Assembly (NCBI RefSeq): GCF_006517255.1
Contig: NZ_CP041185.1
Span: forward strand, 930,001-994,000
Origin: Janthinobacterium tructae
GTDB lineage: Bacteria; Pseudomonadota; Gammaproteobacteria; Burkholderiales; Burkholderiaceae_D
Length of the DNA: 64,000 bases
Direction: 5' to 3'
Shown here: positions 1 through 9,603 of the stretch, piece by piece
Numbering within the stretch: the first letter of the stretch is position 1
Layout of the letters: each line of letters opens with the position of its first letter
The notes under the pieces: model-generated
Databases searched by the model: none
What the model saw: the letters and a program-made list of their open reading frames with translations, nothing else
What the model was told of the DNA's origin: nothing
Program-made: the position numbers and the translations under genes

Positions 1-1556
1 CTTGGATCGATCTTGCGGATCACCTGCATCTGGTGCTGCGCCTGTTCGGCCAGCTGGGCTTCCCAGCCCAGCATGTTGAGCTGGCGCAGGATAGCGTCGA
101 CGGAGGCAAACAGCACGGGCAGGTTGCCCGGCGTCTTGCGCAGGGCCTGGCGCAGCACGAAGACGGCGCCCTTGAGCTCGCCGCTTTCCGACTTGCTGGC
201 CGCTTCCTGCATCAGTTCCTGCACCTGGTACGTGATCTGCTGGCCCATGCCTTGCGCCAGGTCATGCCGGCCCGCTTTTTCAAACACGTCGACGGCCGCT
301 TCCATCGTCACGTCGCTGTCGGCTTCGTTGACGAGTTTCATCATGACCTCGGAGGCGGCCTGCTCCAGGTTGTTTTTCAGGCAGCTTTGCACCAGGCCTA
401 CCTTCAGCTGCGTCGACAGGCCGCGCGCCGTGTCCAGGGCGGCGGCGGCCAGGTGCAGTTCGGCGGCGGCGGCGATGTCGTTGCCCGACAATTCATGCAG
501 CATGGCGGCCGAGATGGCGCGGCACGCTTCCACGTTGGCGCTGCCCCGCAGGGAGCGTTCCATATCGCGCAGCACGCCGCTCGCCTGCGGCGCATCGCCC
601 TTTTTTACCAGCGTTTTCACCAGGTTGACGTGGTCTTCCGGGTCGCGGAATTCCGAGTACTTGGCTTTGCTCACCACCTGCTTGTAGGCCCGTTCGGCCG
701 CGCCGATATCGCCCGTGTCGTAGGCGATGCCGCCCAGGTGGCGCAGGCGGGCCACCATGTGCGGCGAGATGGCCACCGCGTCTTCGAGGACGTTCTTCGC
801 CTGTATCTGCTGGCCCATGGCTTCATGGTTTTGCGCCAGCAAATCGTAGGCGGCCATGAAGCGGGGATAAGTTTCCACCAGTTGCAGCAGCGCCTCCTGC
901 GCCTCTTCATGGCGCTGCTGTTCGAACAGGGTGCGCGCCAGTCCCAGGTGTGCCCAGGCCATGGGCCGCGTGGCCAGCATGTCGGCGTACAGCTGTTCCG
1001 CTTCCTTCCATTCATCGAGGGCAATGTGCAGCTCGGCGCGCAGGCGGGTGAAATCGGCCGCCAGGCGCGGGTGCTGCAGTTCGGCCGCGCGGCAGCTTTT
1101 CACGGCTTCGCGCAAGTCGCCTTTGTCGATCAGCTGATAGGTAGGCAGGAAAATGGCGCGCCGTTCGATGGCGCGCGCGATGCGTCCGCTCAGTACATCG
1201 ACGGTAAACGGTTTTAATATGTAGTCGGACGGGGTCAGTTCGGCCGCGCTGATCACCTTGCTGTGGATGGCTTCGGAGGTCAGCATGATGAAGATCGTCC
1301 ACAGGCCGATCAGCTTGTGGTGCCGCAAGTCTTCCAGCAATTGCTGGCCATCCTGGCCGTCCGTGCCACTACCAAGATCGTATTCGCACAGGATGATGTC
1401 GAACGGTTTCTTCATCAGCAAGCGGATGGCCGTACCGGAATTGACGGCATATTCCACCTTGCTGATGGCCGCCTGGTTCAGCATATTGTGCAGATTGCCC
1501 CGCATGCTGGGGTTCGGGTCGACGATCAGGACAGATAAGTCGCTAGTTTCTGGCAT
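1..1556 (-). CDS. Response regulator with N-terminal receiver and TPR-like repeats (3' end cut by window)
   Basis: The minus-strand frame opens at an ATG at 1556 and stays open to the window edge, giving 518 codons without a stop. Residues 1-125 form a CheY-like receiver: the start reads MPETSDLSVLIVDPNPSMRG, the likely phospho-acceptor lies in CEYDLG, and the conserved Lys is in YILKPF. The rest is helical and repeat-like (for example AWAHLGLARTLFEQ), typical of TPR repeats. Known relatives are soluble response regulators whose TPR part probably binds a partner instead of DNA. The diguanylate cyclase at 1907 is divergent, so a signalling link is possible but only inferred. The output partner is unknown. 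Confidence 0.85.
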   Translation of the reverse strand, partial: MPETSDLSVLIVDPNPSMRGNLHNMLNQAAISKVEYAVNSGTAIRLLMKKPFDIILCEYDLGSGTDGQDGQQLLEDLRHHKLIGLWTIFIMLTSEAIHSKVISAAELTPSDYILKPFTVDVLSGRIARAIERRAIFLPTYQLIDKGDLREAVKSCRAAELQHPRLAADFTRLRAELHIALDEWKEAEQLYADMLATRPMAWAHLGLARTLFEQQRHEEAQEALLQLVETYPRFMAAYDLLAQNHEAMGQQIQAKNVLEDAVAISPHMVARLRHLGGIAYDTGDIGAAERAYKQVVSKAKYSEFRDPEDHVNLVKTLVKKGDAPQASGVLRDMERSLRGSANVEACRAISAAMLHELSGNDIAAAAELHLAAAALDTARGLSTQLKVGLVQSCLKNNLEQAASEVMMKLVNEADSDVTMEAAVDVFEKAGRHDLAQGMGQQITYQVQELMQEAASKSESGELKGAVFVLRQALRKTPGNLPVLFASVDAILRQLNMLGWEAQLAEQAQHQMQVIRKIDP

Positions 1557-1906
1557 TGTTCAGCTCTCGTTCATCTGTTCGGTCATTTGCGGGAACTCTT
1601 CTTATAGGTATCTGTCTGGCAGTAATATTTCCTATCAGCATACTGCAAAGCCGGTCGACACTGCCAGCAAAATGCATGCAATCGGGTGCGCCGCGCGAGG
1701 GCAGGGACGCCCGGTGCCGTCCGGCGTTGTATTTCATGACGCGGGGGCCATCGCGGCGGTACCCGCGCCTGTTTTTCCGTCCATTCCTTGACTGGCATGA
1801 TAGTATTTTAAAAATGCAACACTTGTTGCATGCCGCGCCATGCCGCGGCCAGGCATGCGCAAGGCTTTACCGGGCGCTTTATCTCTCTCTGGTGTCGATA
1901 CCCGTC
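1557..1906. other. Divergent intergenic region between response regulator and diguanylate cyclase
   Basis: This 350-base gap separates two divergently transcribed signalling genes. An open frame runs through it in phase with the downstream cyclase, but the encoded residues before 1907 are arginine- and cysteine-rich and unlike a GGDEF protein, so I treat it as non-coding. It holds an AT-rich block near 1800-1814 followed by the perfect palindrome listed separately. Alternative in-frame ATG at 1814 would extend the cyclase by 31 residues. Confidence 0.6.
1814..1831. promoter_or_regulatory. Perfect palindrome, probable operator
   Basis: ATGCAACA-CT-TGTTGCAT has two perfect 8-base arms with a 2-base spacer. 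It lies just after an AT-rich stretch and 76 bases before the chosen start of the diguanylate cyclase. The geometry suits a dimeric DNA-binding protein. The regulator is unknown, and no terminator-like T-run follows. Confidence 0.4.
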
Positions 1907-2974
1907 ATGCGCGTTCCTGATCTGTCTACCTTGCGGCGCGTTGCCGTTCCGCTTGCATTTGGCGGCAACAGCGAACAGCAGCATACCTATTTTGCGGAGT
2001 TGCACCGGGTCGGCCTCGTCACGCAAGTGATGGGCATCATTGCCTACAGCCTGACCTGGCTGATGATGCCCGATCCCTATCATCCGAACCTGTTGCACGC
2101 CGTGCTGGCGCTGCTGGGCATGCTGGTCAGCCTGGTGGCGCGCTACCGCTGCACCACCTTGCCCGTGCTGACCATTTCCGGCGCCTGCGCCGTGCTGGCC
2201 CTGACTTTCGGCCTGCGCACCATGGCCGACGCCGTCCAGCACGCCAGCTTCTGGGTCTTGCCCGTGGGCGTCTTCATGACCCTGGCCATCGCCTCCATCT
2301 TCAATGGCGGCCTCAGCTACCTTGCCGTGGTGGCCGGCATCTGGTGGAACGTGGGTCACGGCCTGTACCCCGTCAACGCGGGCCTGCCCGACCAATCCTG
2401 GGTGTCATTGATGATCGCCGTCAGCGTGCTGTTCGGTCTGGCGCTGAATGTCAGCTTCAGTTTATTGCGGTTGCGCAACTATCACTCCAAGGTGGAATTG
2501 ACGCGGCTGGCCTTCCAGGACAGCCTGACGGGCTTGAACAACCGCCGCATGTTCACGCAGCGCGCCCAGCAGATGCATGGCGCGGCCCATGGCGGCATGC
2601 TGCATTTCCTGATGATCGACATCGACGATTTCAAGATCATCAACGACCAGCAGGGGCACGATGCAGGCGACGAGGTGCTGGTGCGCACGGCCGCCATCAT
2701 CGCGGACAAGGCGCAAGGCCATCTGTGCGGGCGCCTGGGCGGCGAAGAGTTCGGCATCGTGTATGCGGGCAGCCGCGAAGAGGCGCGCGCCTTTGCCGGT
2801 GGTCTGGTCGAGGCCGTCAGCCAGGCTTTCCATGCGACACAGTTCGTGTCGATCAGCGTGGGCGTGGTCGAGCTGGACCGGGGCAAAGAGCTGAGCCACA
2901 GCTACCGGCTGGCCGACGAAGCGTTGTACCTGGCCAAGCGCCAGGGCAAGAACCGCTATGTGTTCGCCGGATGA
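1907..2974 (+). CDS. Membrane-anchored diguanylate cyclase (GGDEF)
   Basis: 355 residues from ATG 1907 (MRVPDLSTLRR). The N-terminal half has about six hydrophobic segments (residues about 40-175), resembling MASE-type membrane sensor regions. It is followed by a GGDEF domain (about 195-355) with IDIDDFKIINDQQGH and the active-site GGEEF at residues 278-282, so catalysis of c-di-GMP synthesis from two GTP is expected. The four residues where the inhibitory RxxD I-site normally sits read AQGH, so product feedback is probably absent. No EAL domain is present. The upstream in-frame extension is rejected because its composition is unlike the family. It is divergent from the REC-TPR gene. Confidence 0.85.
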   Translation: MRVPDLSTLRRVAVPLAFGGNSEQQHTYFAELHRVGLVTQVMGIIAYSLTWLMMPDPYHPNLLHAVLALLGMLVSLVARYRCTTLPVLTISGACAVLALTFGLRTMADAVQHASFWVLPVGVFMTLAIASIFNGGLSYLAVVAGIWWNVGHGLYPVNAGLPDQSWVSLMIAVSVLFGLALNVSFSLLRLRNYHSKVELTRLAFQDSLTGLNNRRMFTQRAQQMHGAAHGGMLHFLMIDIDDFKIINDQQGHDAGDEVLVRTAAIIADKAQGHLCGRLGGEEFGIVYAGSREEARAFAGGLVEAVSQAFHATQFVSISVGVVELDRGKELSHSYRLADEALYLAKRQGKNRYVFAG

Positions 2975-3073
2975 TTGCCTGAGGGTGTTGTTGGCGTGTC
3001 AAAAACTGCCGCTGTGCTGGGCAAAAGGGGGGCAAAACCGCAAGTTCCGGTCATAAGGCAGGGGCAAAACGGG

Positions 3074-3079
3074 TATAAT
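3074..3079 (+). promoter_or_regulatory. Consensus -10 element upstream of purL
   Basis: TATAAT matches the sigma-70 -10 consensus perfectly and lies 86 bases before the purL start. No good -35 hexamer is seen at 17 bases upstream (tcataa), so activity may depend on an activator or on other contacts. The predicted leader is about 80 bases long. Confidence 0.45.
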
Positions 3080-3164
3080 GCGCGCAAAGGAAATTTGCCG
3101 TACGAAAGATATTGTCATACCTACCTTTAACCCGCAGCCACGCTGCATCAACCACCTTCCAATC

Positions 3165-6100
3165 ATGTTGATACTGCCGGGTTCCAATGCCCTGTCCCAT
3201 TTCCGTAGCCACCGTCTGTTAAGCCAACTGCAAGTCGTCTCGCCTGCGATTGTTGCCGTACAAGCACGCTATGTCCATTTCATCGATGCCAGCGCGCCTC
3301 TCACCGACGACGACAGTACGCGCCTTGGCGCCTTGCTGACGTACGGCGAGCCGGCCCAGGCTGACAATACGGAAGGCGCTGCCGAAGAATTCTTCGTCAT
3401 CCCCCGTTTCGGCACGATCTCGCCGTGGGCCTCGAAAGCCACCGACATCGCGCACAACTGCGGCATGGCGCACATCAAGCGCGTCGAACGCGGCATCGCT
3501 TTCCGCATCAACCTGAAATCGGGCATCCTGGGCAGCGCGATTGGCGCCGGCAAATTGACGGACGAGCAGGTACAGGCCGTGGCCGACCTGCTGCACGACC
3601 GCATGACGGAATCCGTGCTGCGCAGCGCAGACGACGCCAAGGACTTGTTCCGCACCCTGGAAGCGCGTCCGCTCGAATCGATCGACTTGCTGGGGCAGGG
3701 CAAGCGCGCGCTGGAAACGGCGAACACGGAACTGGGCCTGGCGATGTCGGAAGACGAAATCGACTACCTGGACGCCGCCTTCACCAAGGCCGGCCGCAAC
3801 CCGACGGACGTGGAACTGATGATGTTCGCGCAGGCGAACAGCGAACATTGCCGCCACAAGATCTTCAACGCTGACTGGACCATCGACGGCGTGGCGCAGC
3901 CAAAATCCTTGTTCGGCATGATCAAGAACACGCACGAACTGCAGCCGAAGGGCACCGTCGTCGCCTACAGCGACAACTCGTCCATCATGGAAGGCGCCAC
4001 CGTGTCGCGCTTCTACCCGCGCGGTGACAGCCACGAATACGCGGCGTCGACCGAACTGACGCACACGCTGATGAAGGTGGAGACGCATAACCACCCGACG
4101 GCCATCTCCCCATTCCCGGGCGCCTCCACGGGCGCGGGCGGCGAGATCCGCGACGAAGGCGCAACGGGCCGCGGCGCCAAGCCAAAAGCTGGCCTGACCG
4201 GTTTCACCGTCTCGAACCTGTCGCTGCCGGACGCCGTGCGCAGCTGGGAAACGGCCGCTTCCGTGACGGCGCCGCTGGCATCGCGCTCTGATGCGGAGCA
4301 ATACGGCAAACCGGAACGCATCGCTTCGCCGCTGCAAATCATGATCGACGGCCCACTGGGCGGCGCCGCGTTCTCGAACGAATTTGGCCGTCCGGTACTG
4401 GGCGGCTACTTCCGCACGTATGAACAGAACGTCGGCGTCGACAGCGATGCCGTGTTCGGCTACCACAAGCCGATCATGATCGCGGGCGGCATCGGCAATA
4501 TCTCGGCGCAGCACACGCACAAGAACGACATCCCCGTCGGCAGCCTGCTGGTGCAGCTCGGTGGCCCGGGCATGCGCATCGGCATGGGCGGCAGCGCCGC
4601 CTCGTCGATGACCACCGGCAGCAACACGGCCGACCTGGACTTCGATTCCGTCCAGCGCGGCAATCCGGAAATGGAACGCCGCGCCCAGGAAGTCATCAAC
4701 GCCTGCTGGCAAATGGGCGCAGACAATCCGATCATCTCGATCCACGACGTGGGTGCGGGCGGCTTGTCGAACGCTTTCCCGGAAATCACCAACGACGCCA
4801 AGCGCGGCGCGATTTTCGACTTGCGCAAGATGCCGCTGGAAGAATCGGGCATGGCGCCGAAGGAAATCTGGAGCAATGAGTCGCAGGAACGCTACGTTCT
4901 GGCCATCGCGCCGGAAAGCCTGCCACTGTTCAAAGCCATGTGCGAACGCGAACGCTGTCTGTTCGCCGCCGTGGGCGTGGCCACCGAAGAACGTCAACTC
5001 AAATTGATCGACCCGGAACTGGGCAACGAGCCGGTCGACATGCCGATGGATGTCTTGCTGGGCAAACCGCCGAAGATGCAGCGCGACGTGGTCCACGTGG
5101 CCAACGATTTCCCGGCGATTGACCTGACGGGCATGGACTTGAAGGACGTGGCGCAAAAAGTGCTGCTGCTGCCGACCGTGGCCGACAAATCCTTCCTCAT
5201 CACTATCGGCGACCGCAGCGTGGGCGGCATGACCGTGCGCGACCAGATGGTGGGACCATGGCAAGTGCCGGTGGCCGATTGCGCCGTCACCACCATGAGC
5301 TTCGAAGGTTATCTGGGCGAAGCGATGGCCATGGGCGAACGCACGCCGCTGGCCGTGATCGACGCCGCCGCCTCGGGCCGCATGGCCGTGGGCGAAGCCG
5401 TCACCAACATCGCCGCCGCGGCGATTGCCGACATTTCCGACATCAAGCTGTCCGCCAACTGGATGGCCGCCTGCGGCCAGCCTGGCCAGGATGCGGCCCT
5501 GTACGACACGGTGAAAGCCGTCGGCATGGACCTGTGCCCGGCGCTGGGCATCAGCATCCCCGTCGGCAAGGATTCGCTGTCGATGCGCACGACGTGGAAA
5601 GACGAGAGCACGGGCGCGGCGAAATCCGTCACGTCGCCGGTGTCGCTGATCGTCTCCTCGTTCGCACCAGTGACCGACGTGCGCAAGTCGCTCACGCCGC
5701 AGCTGAAAACCGACAAGGGCGACACGTCATTGATCCTGATCGACCTGGGTCGCGGCAAAAACCGCTTGGGCGCTTCGGCGCTGGCGCAAGTCATGGGCCA
5801 ATTGGGTAATGAAACGCCGGACGTGGACAGCGCGGAAGACCTGAAAGGCTTCTTCGCCGCCATTCAAAAGCTCAATAGCGACGACAAGCTGCTGGCCTAC
5901 CATGACCGTTCGGACGGCGGCCTGTACGCCACCCTGACGGAAATGGCCTTCGCCGGCCACACGGGCATGTCCGTCAACCTGGACATGCTGACCATGGAAG
6001 GCGAGCATTCGAGCGACTGGGGCGACGCCAAGAACTGGACCGGCCAGGTAGCGGAACGCCGCAACGAACTGACCCTGCGTGCCCTGTTCAGCGAAGAACT

Positions 6101-7202
6101 GGGCGCCGTCATCCAGGTGCGCGCGGAAGAAAAGTCGCTCGTCATGGACGTGCTGCGCACGTTTAATTTGGGCGCCTGCAGCCATATCATCGGCAAATTG
6201 AACGACCGCGACGTCATCGAATTCACGCGCGACGCCAAGTTGATTTACACCCAGCCGCGCGCCGAACTGCACCGCCTGTGGAGCGAAACGAGCTGGCGCA
6301 TCGCCCGCCTGCGCGACAACCCGGCTTGCGCCGAGGCCGAATACGACCGCCTGCTGGACGTGCAAGATCCGGGCATGTCGCCGATCGTCACGTTTGACCA
6401 GAACGAGAACATCGCCGCGCCATTCATCGCCACCGGCGTGCGTCCGCGTGTCGCCATCCTGCGCGAGCAGGGCGTCAACTCGCACATCGAGACGGCCTAC
6501 GTGATGCACCAGGCAGGCTTTGCCGCTGTTGACGTGCACATGAGCGACCTGATTGCGGGCCGTGTCAAGCTGGACGACTTCCAGGGCGTCATCGCCGTGG
6601 GCGGTTTCTCCTACGGCGACGTGCTGGGCGCCGGCGAAGGCTGGGCGAAAACCATCCTTTTCAACGCCAGCCTGGCGGAACAGTTCGCGCGCTTCTTCAA
6701 CCGTACGGACAGCTTTGGCCTGGGTATCTGCAACGGCTGCCAGATGATGAGCAATCTGAAATCGATCATCCCCGGCGCCCACGCCTGGCCCAAGTTCACG
6801 CGCAACAAGTCGGAGAAATTCGAAGGCCGCTTTGCCATGGTCGAAGTGATGGACTCCCCATCGATCTTCTTCAACGGCATGGCCGGTACGCAAGCCGGCA
6901 TCGCCATCGCCCACGGCGAAGGCTACGCCGACTTCTCGCAAACGGGCGACATCACCCAGGTCAGCAAAGCCATGCGTTTTGTGGACAACAAGGGCGCCGC
7001 TACCGAAGCGTACCCGTATAACCCGAACGGCTCGCCGGAAGGCATCACCTCCGTCACCACGCCAGACGGCCGCTTCACCGTGCTGATGCCGCACGCTGAA
7101 CGCGTGTTCCGCTCGGTTCAGCAGTCGTATCACCCTGAAGCATGGGGCGAGGACTCGCCGTGGATGCGCATGTTCAGGAATGCACGGAAGTTTGTGGGGT
7201 AA
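3165..7202 (+). CDS. purL: Phosphoribosylformylglycinamidine synthase (single-chain, large type)
   Basis: 1345 residues, the usual size of the single-chain PurL of Proteobacteria. It converts FGAR, glutamine and ATP to FGAM in de novo purine synthesis in the cytoplasm. The chosen start [14 protein letters not shown] matches the family N-terminus; a 29-codon upstream extension does not. The order is the N-terminal PurS-like part, a linker, the two ATP-grasp-like AIRS repeats (with [14 protein letters not shown] and GGIGN motifs) and a C-terminal class I glutaminase with catalytic Cys1189 in GICNGCQ and His1310/Glu1312 in PHAERVFR. It is monocistronic by appearance, with a -10 element upstream and a strong terminator downstream. 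purT, two steps earlier in the pathway, is at 39996. Confidence 0.98.
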   Translation: MLILPGSNALSHFRSHRLLSQLQVVSPAIVAVQARYVHFIDASAPLTDDDSTRLGALLTYGEPAQADNTEGAAEEFFVIPRFGTISPWASKATDIAHNCGMAHIKRVERGIAFRINLKSGILGSAIGAGKLTDEQVQAVADLLHDRMTESVLRSADDAKDLFRTLEARPLESIDLLGQGKRALETANTELGLAMSEDEIDYLDAAFTKAGRNPTDVELMMFAQANSEHCRHKIFNADWTIDGVAQPKSLFGMIKNTHELQPKGTVVAYSDNSSIMEGATVSRFYPRGDSHEYAASTELTHTLMKVETHNHPTAISPFPGASTGAGGEIRDEGATGRGAKPKAGLTGFTVSNLSLPDAVRSWETAASVTAPLASRSDAEQYGKPERIASPLQIMIDGPLGGAAFSNEFGRPVLGGYFRTYEQNVGVDSDAVFGYHKPIMIAGGIGNISAQHTHKNDIPVGSLLVQLGGPGMRIGMGGSAASSMTTGSNTADLDFDSVQRGNPEMERRAQEVINACWQMGADNPIISIHDVGAGGLSNAFPEITNDAKRGAIFDLRKMPLEESGMAPKEIWSNESQERYVLAIAPESLPLFKAMCERERCLFAAVGVATEERQLKLIDPELGNEPVDMPMDVLLGKPPKMQRDVVHVANDFPAIDLTGMDLKDVAQKVLLLPTVADKSFLITIGDRSVGGMTVRDQMVGPWQVPVADCAVTTMSFEGYLGEAMAMGERTPLAVIDAAASGRMAVGEAVTNIAAAAIADISDIKLSANWMAACGQPGQDAALYDTVKAVGMDLCPALGISIPVGKDSLSMRTTWKDESTGAAKSVTSPVSLIVSSFAPVTDVRKSLTPQLKTDKGDTSLILIDLGRGKNRLGASALAQVMGQLGNETPDVDSAEDLKGFFAAIQKLNSDDKLLAYHDRSDGGLYATLTEMAFAGHTGMSVNLDMLTMEGEHSSDWGDAKNWTGQVAERRNELTLRALFSEELGAVIQVRAEEKSLVMDVLRTFNLGACSHIIGKLNDRDVIEFTRDAKLIYTQPRAELHRLWSETSWRIARLRDNPACAEAEYDRLLDVQDPGMSPIVTFDQNENIAAPFIATGVRPRVAILREQGVNSHIETAYVMHQAGFAAVDVHMSDLIAGRVKLDDFQGVIAVGGFSYGDVLGAGEGWAKTILFNASLAEQFARFFNRTDSFGLGICNGCQMMSNLKSIIPGAHAWPKFTRNKSEKFEGRFAMVEVMDSPSIFFNGMAGTQAGIAIAHGEGYADFSQTGDITQVSKAMRFVDNKGAATEAYPYNPNGSPEGITSVTTPDGRFTVLMPHAERVFRSVQQSYHPEAWGEDSPWMRMFRNARKFVG

Positions 7203-7261
7203 TTTTTTTATCTGCGGCGCGGCGTCTTTGTTCAAGGCGCTGCTGCTGGGGTGGGAATGAG

Positions 7262-7297
7262 AAAGCCGCTGTCGGGAGACAGCGGCTTTTGTTTTTT
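7262..7297 (+). terminator. Rho-independent terminator of purL
   Basis: A perfect 12-base stem, AAAGCCGCTGTC with GACAGCGGCTTT, and a GGGA loop are followed by a T-rich tract (ttgtttttt). It sits 60 bases after the purL stop and just before the convergent DUF3800 gene, which it also partly insulates. Confidence 0.9.
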
Positions 7298-7305
7298 AAA
7301 ATATC

Positions 7306-8451
7306 TCATTTCATGTTTTTAATAATAAATTGCAAACTCTGAAATCGTTGTTCATTAAGGAATTTTATTTCACCTATACTTCCAAGGTCAAAAATCTCGT
7401 CAGCTTTTTTTAGGCGACTAAGTAAAGGTATTGCAATCCCATCTACCAAATCTGCAAAAACTATCATGTCGGCATAACTAGATGGTATTTTGTAGCCCTT
7501 AGTCGAGCTGGCTATTACAACATTATGATCTCTAAGTTTTGCAATTATATTTGAGCGTAGATACTGCTTAGTGATCTCATGAAATCCTTGATTTTTTAAA
7601 TGTTCAAGAATTTCATTTGTTGATGTGAATATTTTTTCAGAGGGGAATCTGGCGCAAAAAAGTAAGTAGCTTAGCGTTGCGTATTGAATTTCTATTTCCG
7701 GGTCTGACGAATTAAAATTATTCCTTAAAAATTCAGATGCTCTAAGAAGTGAGATGTTGGAAATTTTCGAGTCAATGTCAGCGGATGAGTTGTTGGCTGC
7801 TAGATCTGTTTCGAATTTTGGTGGCCACTCATCTATCCTTATTCTTCTATTTTGAATGAAGCTTAGGAAGCTGTTTCGTACGTTTCCAGAAACTTTTTCC
7901 TCGTATAGTTTTGCGGTGGTGCCAACCAAAAAATCAGCAAGCTGAACTAATATTTGGGTTCTGCTATCCACAATCTCAATTTTTGATTCGAAAAAAAGAT
8001 CGGGAATATGATTTTTGGCAATGTAATTTTTAAAGCCGTTAATGAAATCTGAACCCCCGTGGCCATCAGAATAAATCGTTATATTTTTTACTGATTTGAA
8101 AAGCTGATTGTATAGGAGTCCATTTATGAATTTAATGAAGGTTTTTTTGTATTGCAACCCGCTATCTTTTATTATTCGTGATTTGTCTACGCAAACTGCA
8201 TAAAACCTGAAATTCAAGGGTGATATTTCATTGATTATTTTCAGTCTTTTTCTGTTGCTTAGTTTGTTTGATTTAATTTCGCTGGAGTTGAAATGTTTTA
8301 TTCTAATTTTTTCCATCGATGCTTCAAGTTCCGATCTTTCTTCGGTCGGAATTATTACTGCTAGTACTATAAAGTAATTTGACGCACCATCCTTCTCGGT
8401 TGCTAAATCGTGGTTTCCGGATTCATCGACGAAGGCAACGTAATCGCTCAT
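7306..8451 (-). CDS. DUF3800-family protein, AT-rich, probably acquired
   Basis: 381 residues starting MSDYVAFVDESGNHDL. The DESG motif near the N-terminus, the mid-domain SDGHGG and the later DSRTQILVQLADFLVG are characteristic of DUF3800, a family with an RNase H-like fold in which Asp residues probably bind metal. Residues beyond about 210 are a separate helical region of unknown role. Base composition is visibly AT-rich, with long A/T runs and A/T-ending codons, against the GC-rich neighbours. This suggests recent transfer. DUF3800 proteins occur in defence and mobile-element contexts, but here it stands alone. A nuclease function is inferred, not shown. Confidence 0.8.
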   Translation of the reverse strand: MSDYVAFVDESGNHDLATEKDGASNYFIVLAVIIPTEERSELEASMEKIRIKHFNSSEIKSNKLSNRKRLKIINEISPLNFRFYAVCVDKSRIIKDSGLQYKKTFIKFINGLLYNQLFKSVKNITIYSDGHGGSDFINGFKNYIAKNHIPDLFFESKIEIVDSRTQILVQLADFLVGTTAKLYEEKVSGNVRNSFLSFIQNRRIRIDEWPPKFETDLAANNSSADIDSKISNISLLRASEFLRNNFNSSDPEIEIQYATLSYLLFCARFPSEKIFTSTNEILEHLKNQGFHEITKQYLRSNIIAKLRDHNVVIASSTKGYKIPSSYADMIVFADLVDGIAIPLLSRLKKADEIFDLGSIGEIKFLNEQRFQSLQFIIKNMK

Positions 8452-8495
8452 TGGTAGTCCATTTTAAGTTTGTACTTTTGGATATTCTTGAATAT

Positions 8496-9305
8496 TCACA
8501 ACCCCTTCGCCACCCCCACAATCACCACCGCCGACGGCACCAGCAAAAATTGCGCAATCAGCGTCCCCGCCAATCTGCTTCCCACCAGCCACACCACCGC
8601 GCGTCGGAATTGCGATTCTTCGATCTTGCCTTCGATGACGTCATCCGTCATGCCCGACACCACGTGCCGATGAAGACGGCCATCATGATGGTGGCGCCGC
8701 CGTTGATGATCGATGAAAGCGTGCTGGAGGTGACGCGCACGCTGGGATCCAGCACGCCCGCGTACCGCGCCGCGGTGTAAGGTGGACAACGATGCGCCCA
8801 CCGTCCACAGGGCCGTGGCGATGACGATGGAGACGGAGATGCCCGATTTTTGGCGCAGGCCCGTGACGTTGGCGGGCTTGGGCAGGCTGGAGGAGGTCTT
8901 GAGGTAGGACAAGCCGCCCTTGAAGACGGTGTGCAACAGCAGTTTCGGCACCGACCTGTGTACCTGGAAGTGCTCGACTGCGCGGCAGAAGGCGCGCTGG
9001 AAGGTGGGGATAAGGATTGCGCCCAGTATCGTCGCCAGGCTGGCGGAGAATAGCAGCCAGCGGAAGTCTACCAATAGCGTGCTGGCGGCAACATGCTGGT
9101 CTATGCCTGTCTCGACTCGCTTGGCGAGGAATGGTCCCAGGAATGAGTTCGACGTCCGCGACAGCAGCATCAGAATGCTGAACAGGGCCAGCGACACGGC
9201 GATGCGCCGCGTGCGGATGCCGGCGATGCGCACGGAATAGGCGAGGGTGCCGATAATGTGGATGATGAACGTCAGTGCGCAAATCAACAGCAATTGCTTG
9301 TCCAT
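8496..9305 (-). CDS. Amj-family lipid II flippase with two compensating frameshifts
   Basis: 269 residues from ATG 9305, preceded by AAGG. The N-terminus (MDKQLLLICALTFIIHIIGT, then LLSRTSNSFLGPF) and C-terminus (MTDDVIEGKIEESQFRRAVV) match Amj/DUF2837, a multi-pass membrane protein able to replace MurJ in flipping lipid II. Between 8780 and 8661 the frame is wrong: it encodes a basic, histidine-rich stretch. Reading one base over gives the expected YAGVLDPSVRVTSSTLSSII and following residues. Removing one A near 8779-8780 and adding one C near 8661 restores a continuous Amj. The net frame is kept, so the product either carries about 40 foreign residues in its core or the two indels are sequence errors. 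Confidence 0.8.
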   Translation of the reverse strand: MDKQLLLICALTFIIHIIGTLAYSVRIAGIRTRRIAVSLALFSILMLLSRTSNSFLGPFLAKRVETGIDQHVAASTLLVDFRWLLFSASLATILGAILIPTFQRAFCRAVEHFQVHRSVPKLLLHTVFKGGLSYLKTSSSLPKPANVTGLRQKSGISVSIVIATALWTVGASLSTLHRGAVRGRAGSQRARHLQHAFIDHQRRRHHHDGRLHRHVVSGMTDDVIEGKIEESQFRRAVVWLVGSRLAGTLIAQFLLVPSAVVIVGVAKGL

Positions 9306-9603
9306 CACAACCTTGCAGTAAAGAAAATGTAATTCCATGCTGCCATGGAGTTACTTATTTTTCAACTGCGAATATGACAATTTTCAAGTTAATTCGTTTT
9401 CGTCGTGTGTTTGTATGCAGTTGGCAGTTTTTCACCCCAAGGCAGAAACTGGGGTCAGACCCCGGCCCTTGCTCTGGGTTTGGCGATGCTTTCATAGGAG
9501 GCAAGGCTCGTTCCCGCCGCTTGCATTTCAGACATGTGCCCTCATCTGTGTGGCAATGGTAGCCTGTAGCGCTGCCTCATCCGAACCAACCAGGAGAACC
9601 ACC
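9306..9603. other. Intergenic region before the TerB-like gene, with a GGGGTC palindrome
   Basis: About 300 bases between the divergent amj and TerB-like genes. It is AT-rich near 9350-9420. At 9451-9463 it contains the palindrome GGGGTC-A-GACCCC, which has the look of a dispersed intergenic element. A short open frame in phase with the TerB-like gene is treated as non-coding because the strong ribosome site lies at the later ATG. Confidence 0.5.

Noticed and set aside
33..1217. Long plus-strand open frames opposite the response regulator (His/Gln/Arg-rich)
   Set aside because: Antisense shadows of the REC-TPR gene; the composition (many HVG, QAR) is that of GC-rich reverse frames and no domain is recognisable.
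1808..2395. 195-residue minus-strand open frame opposite the diguanylate cyclase
   Set aside because: Shadow of the membrane region; HGQ-rich composition, no ribosome site.
3219..5264. 681-residue minus-strand open frame opposite purL
   Set aside because: Complement of a conserved coding gene, with His/Arg/Val bias and no family motif. Same for the frame at 5727-7235.
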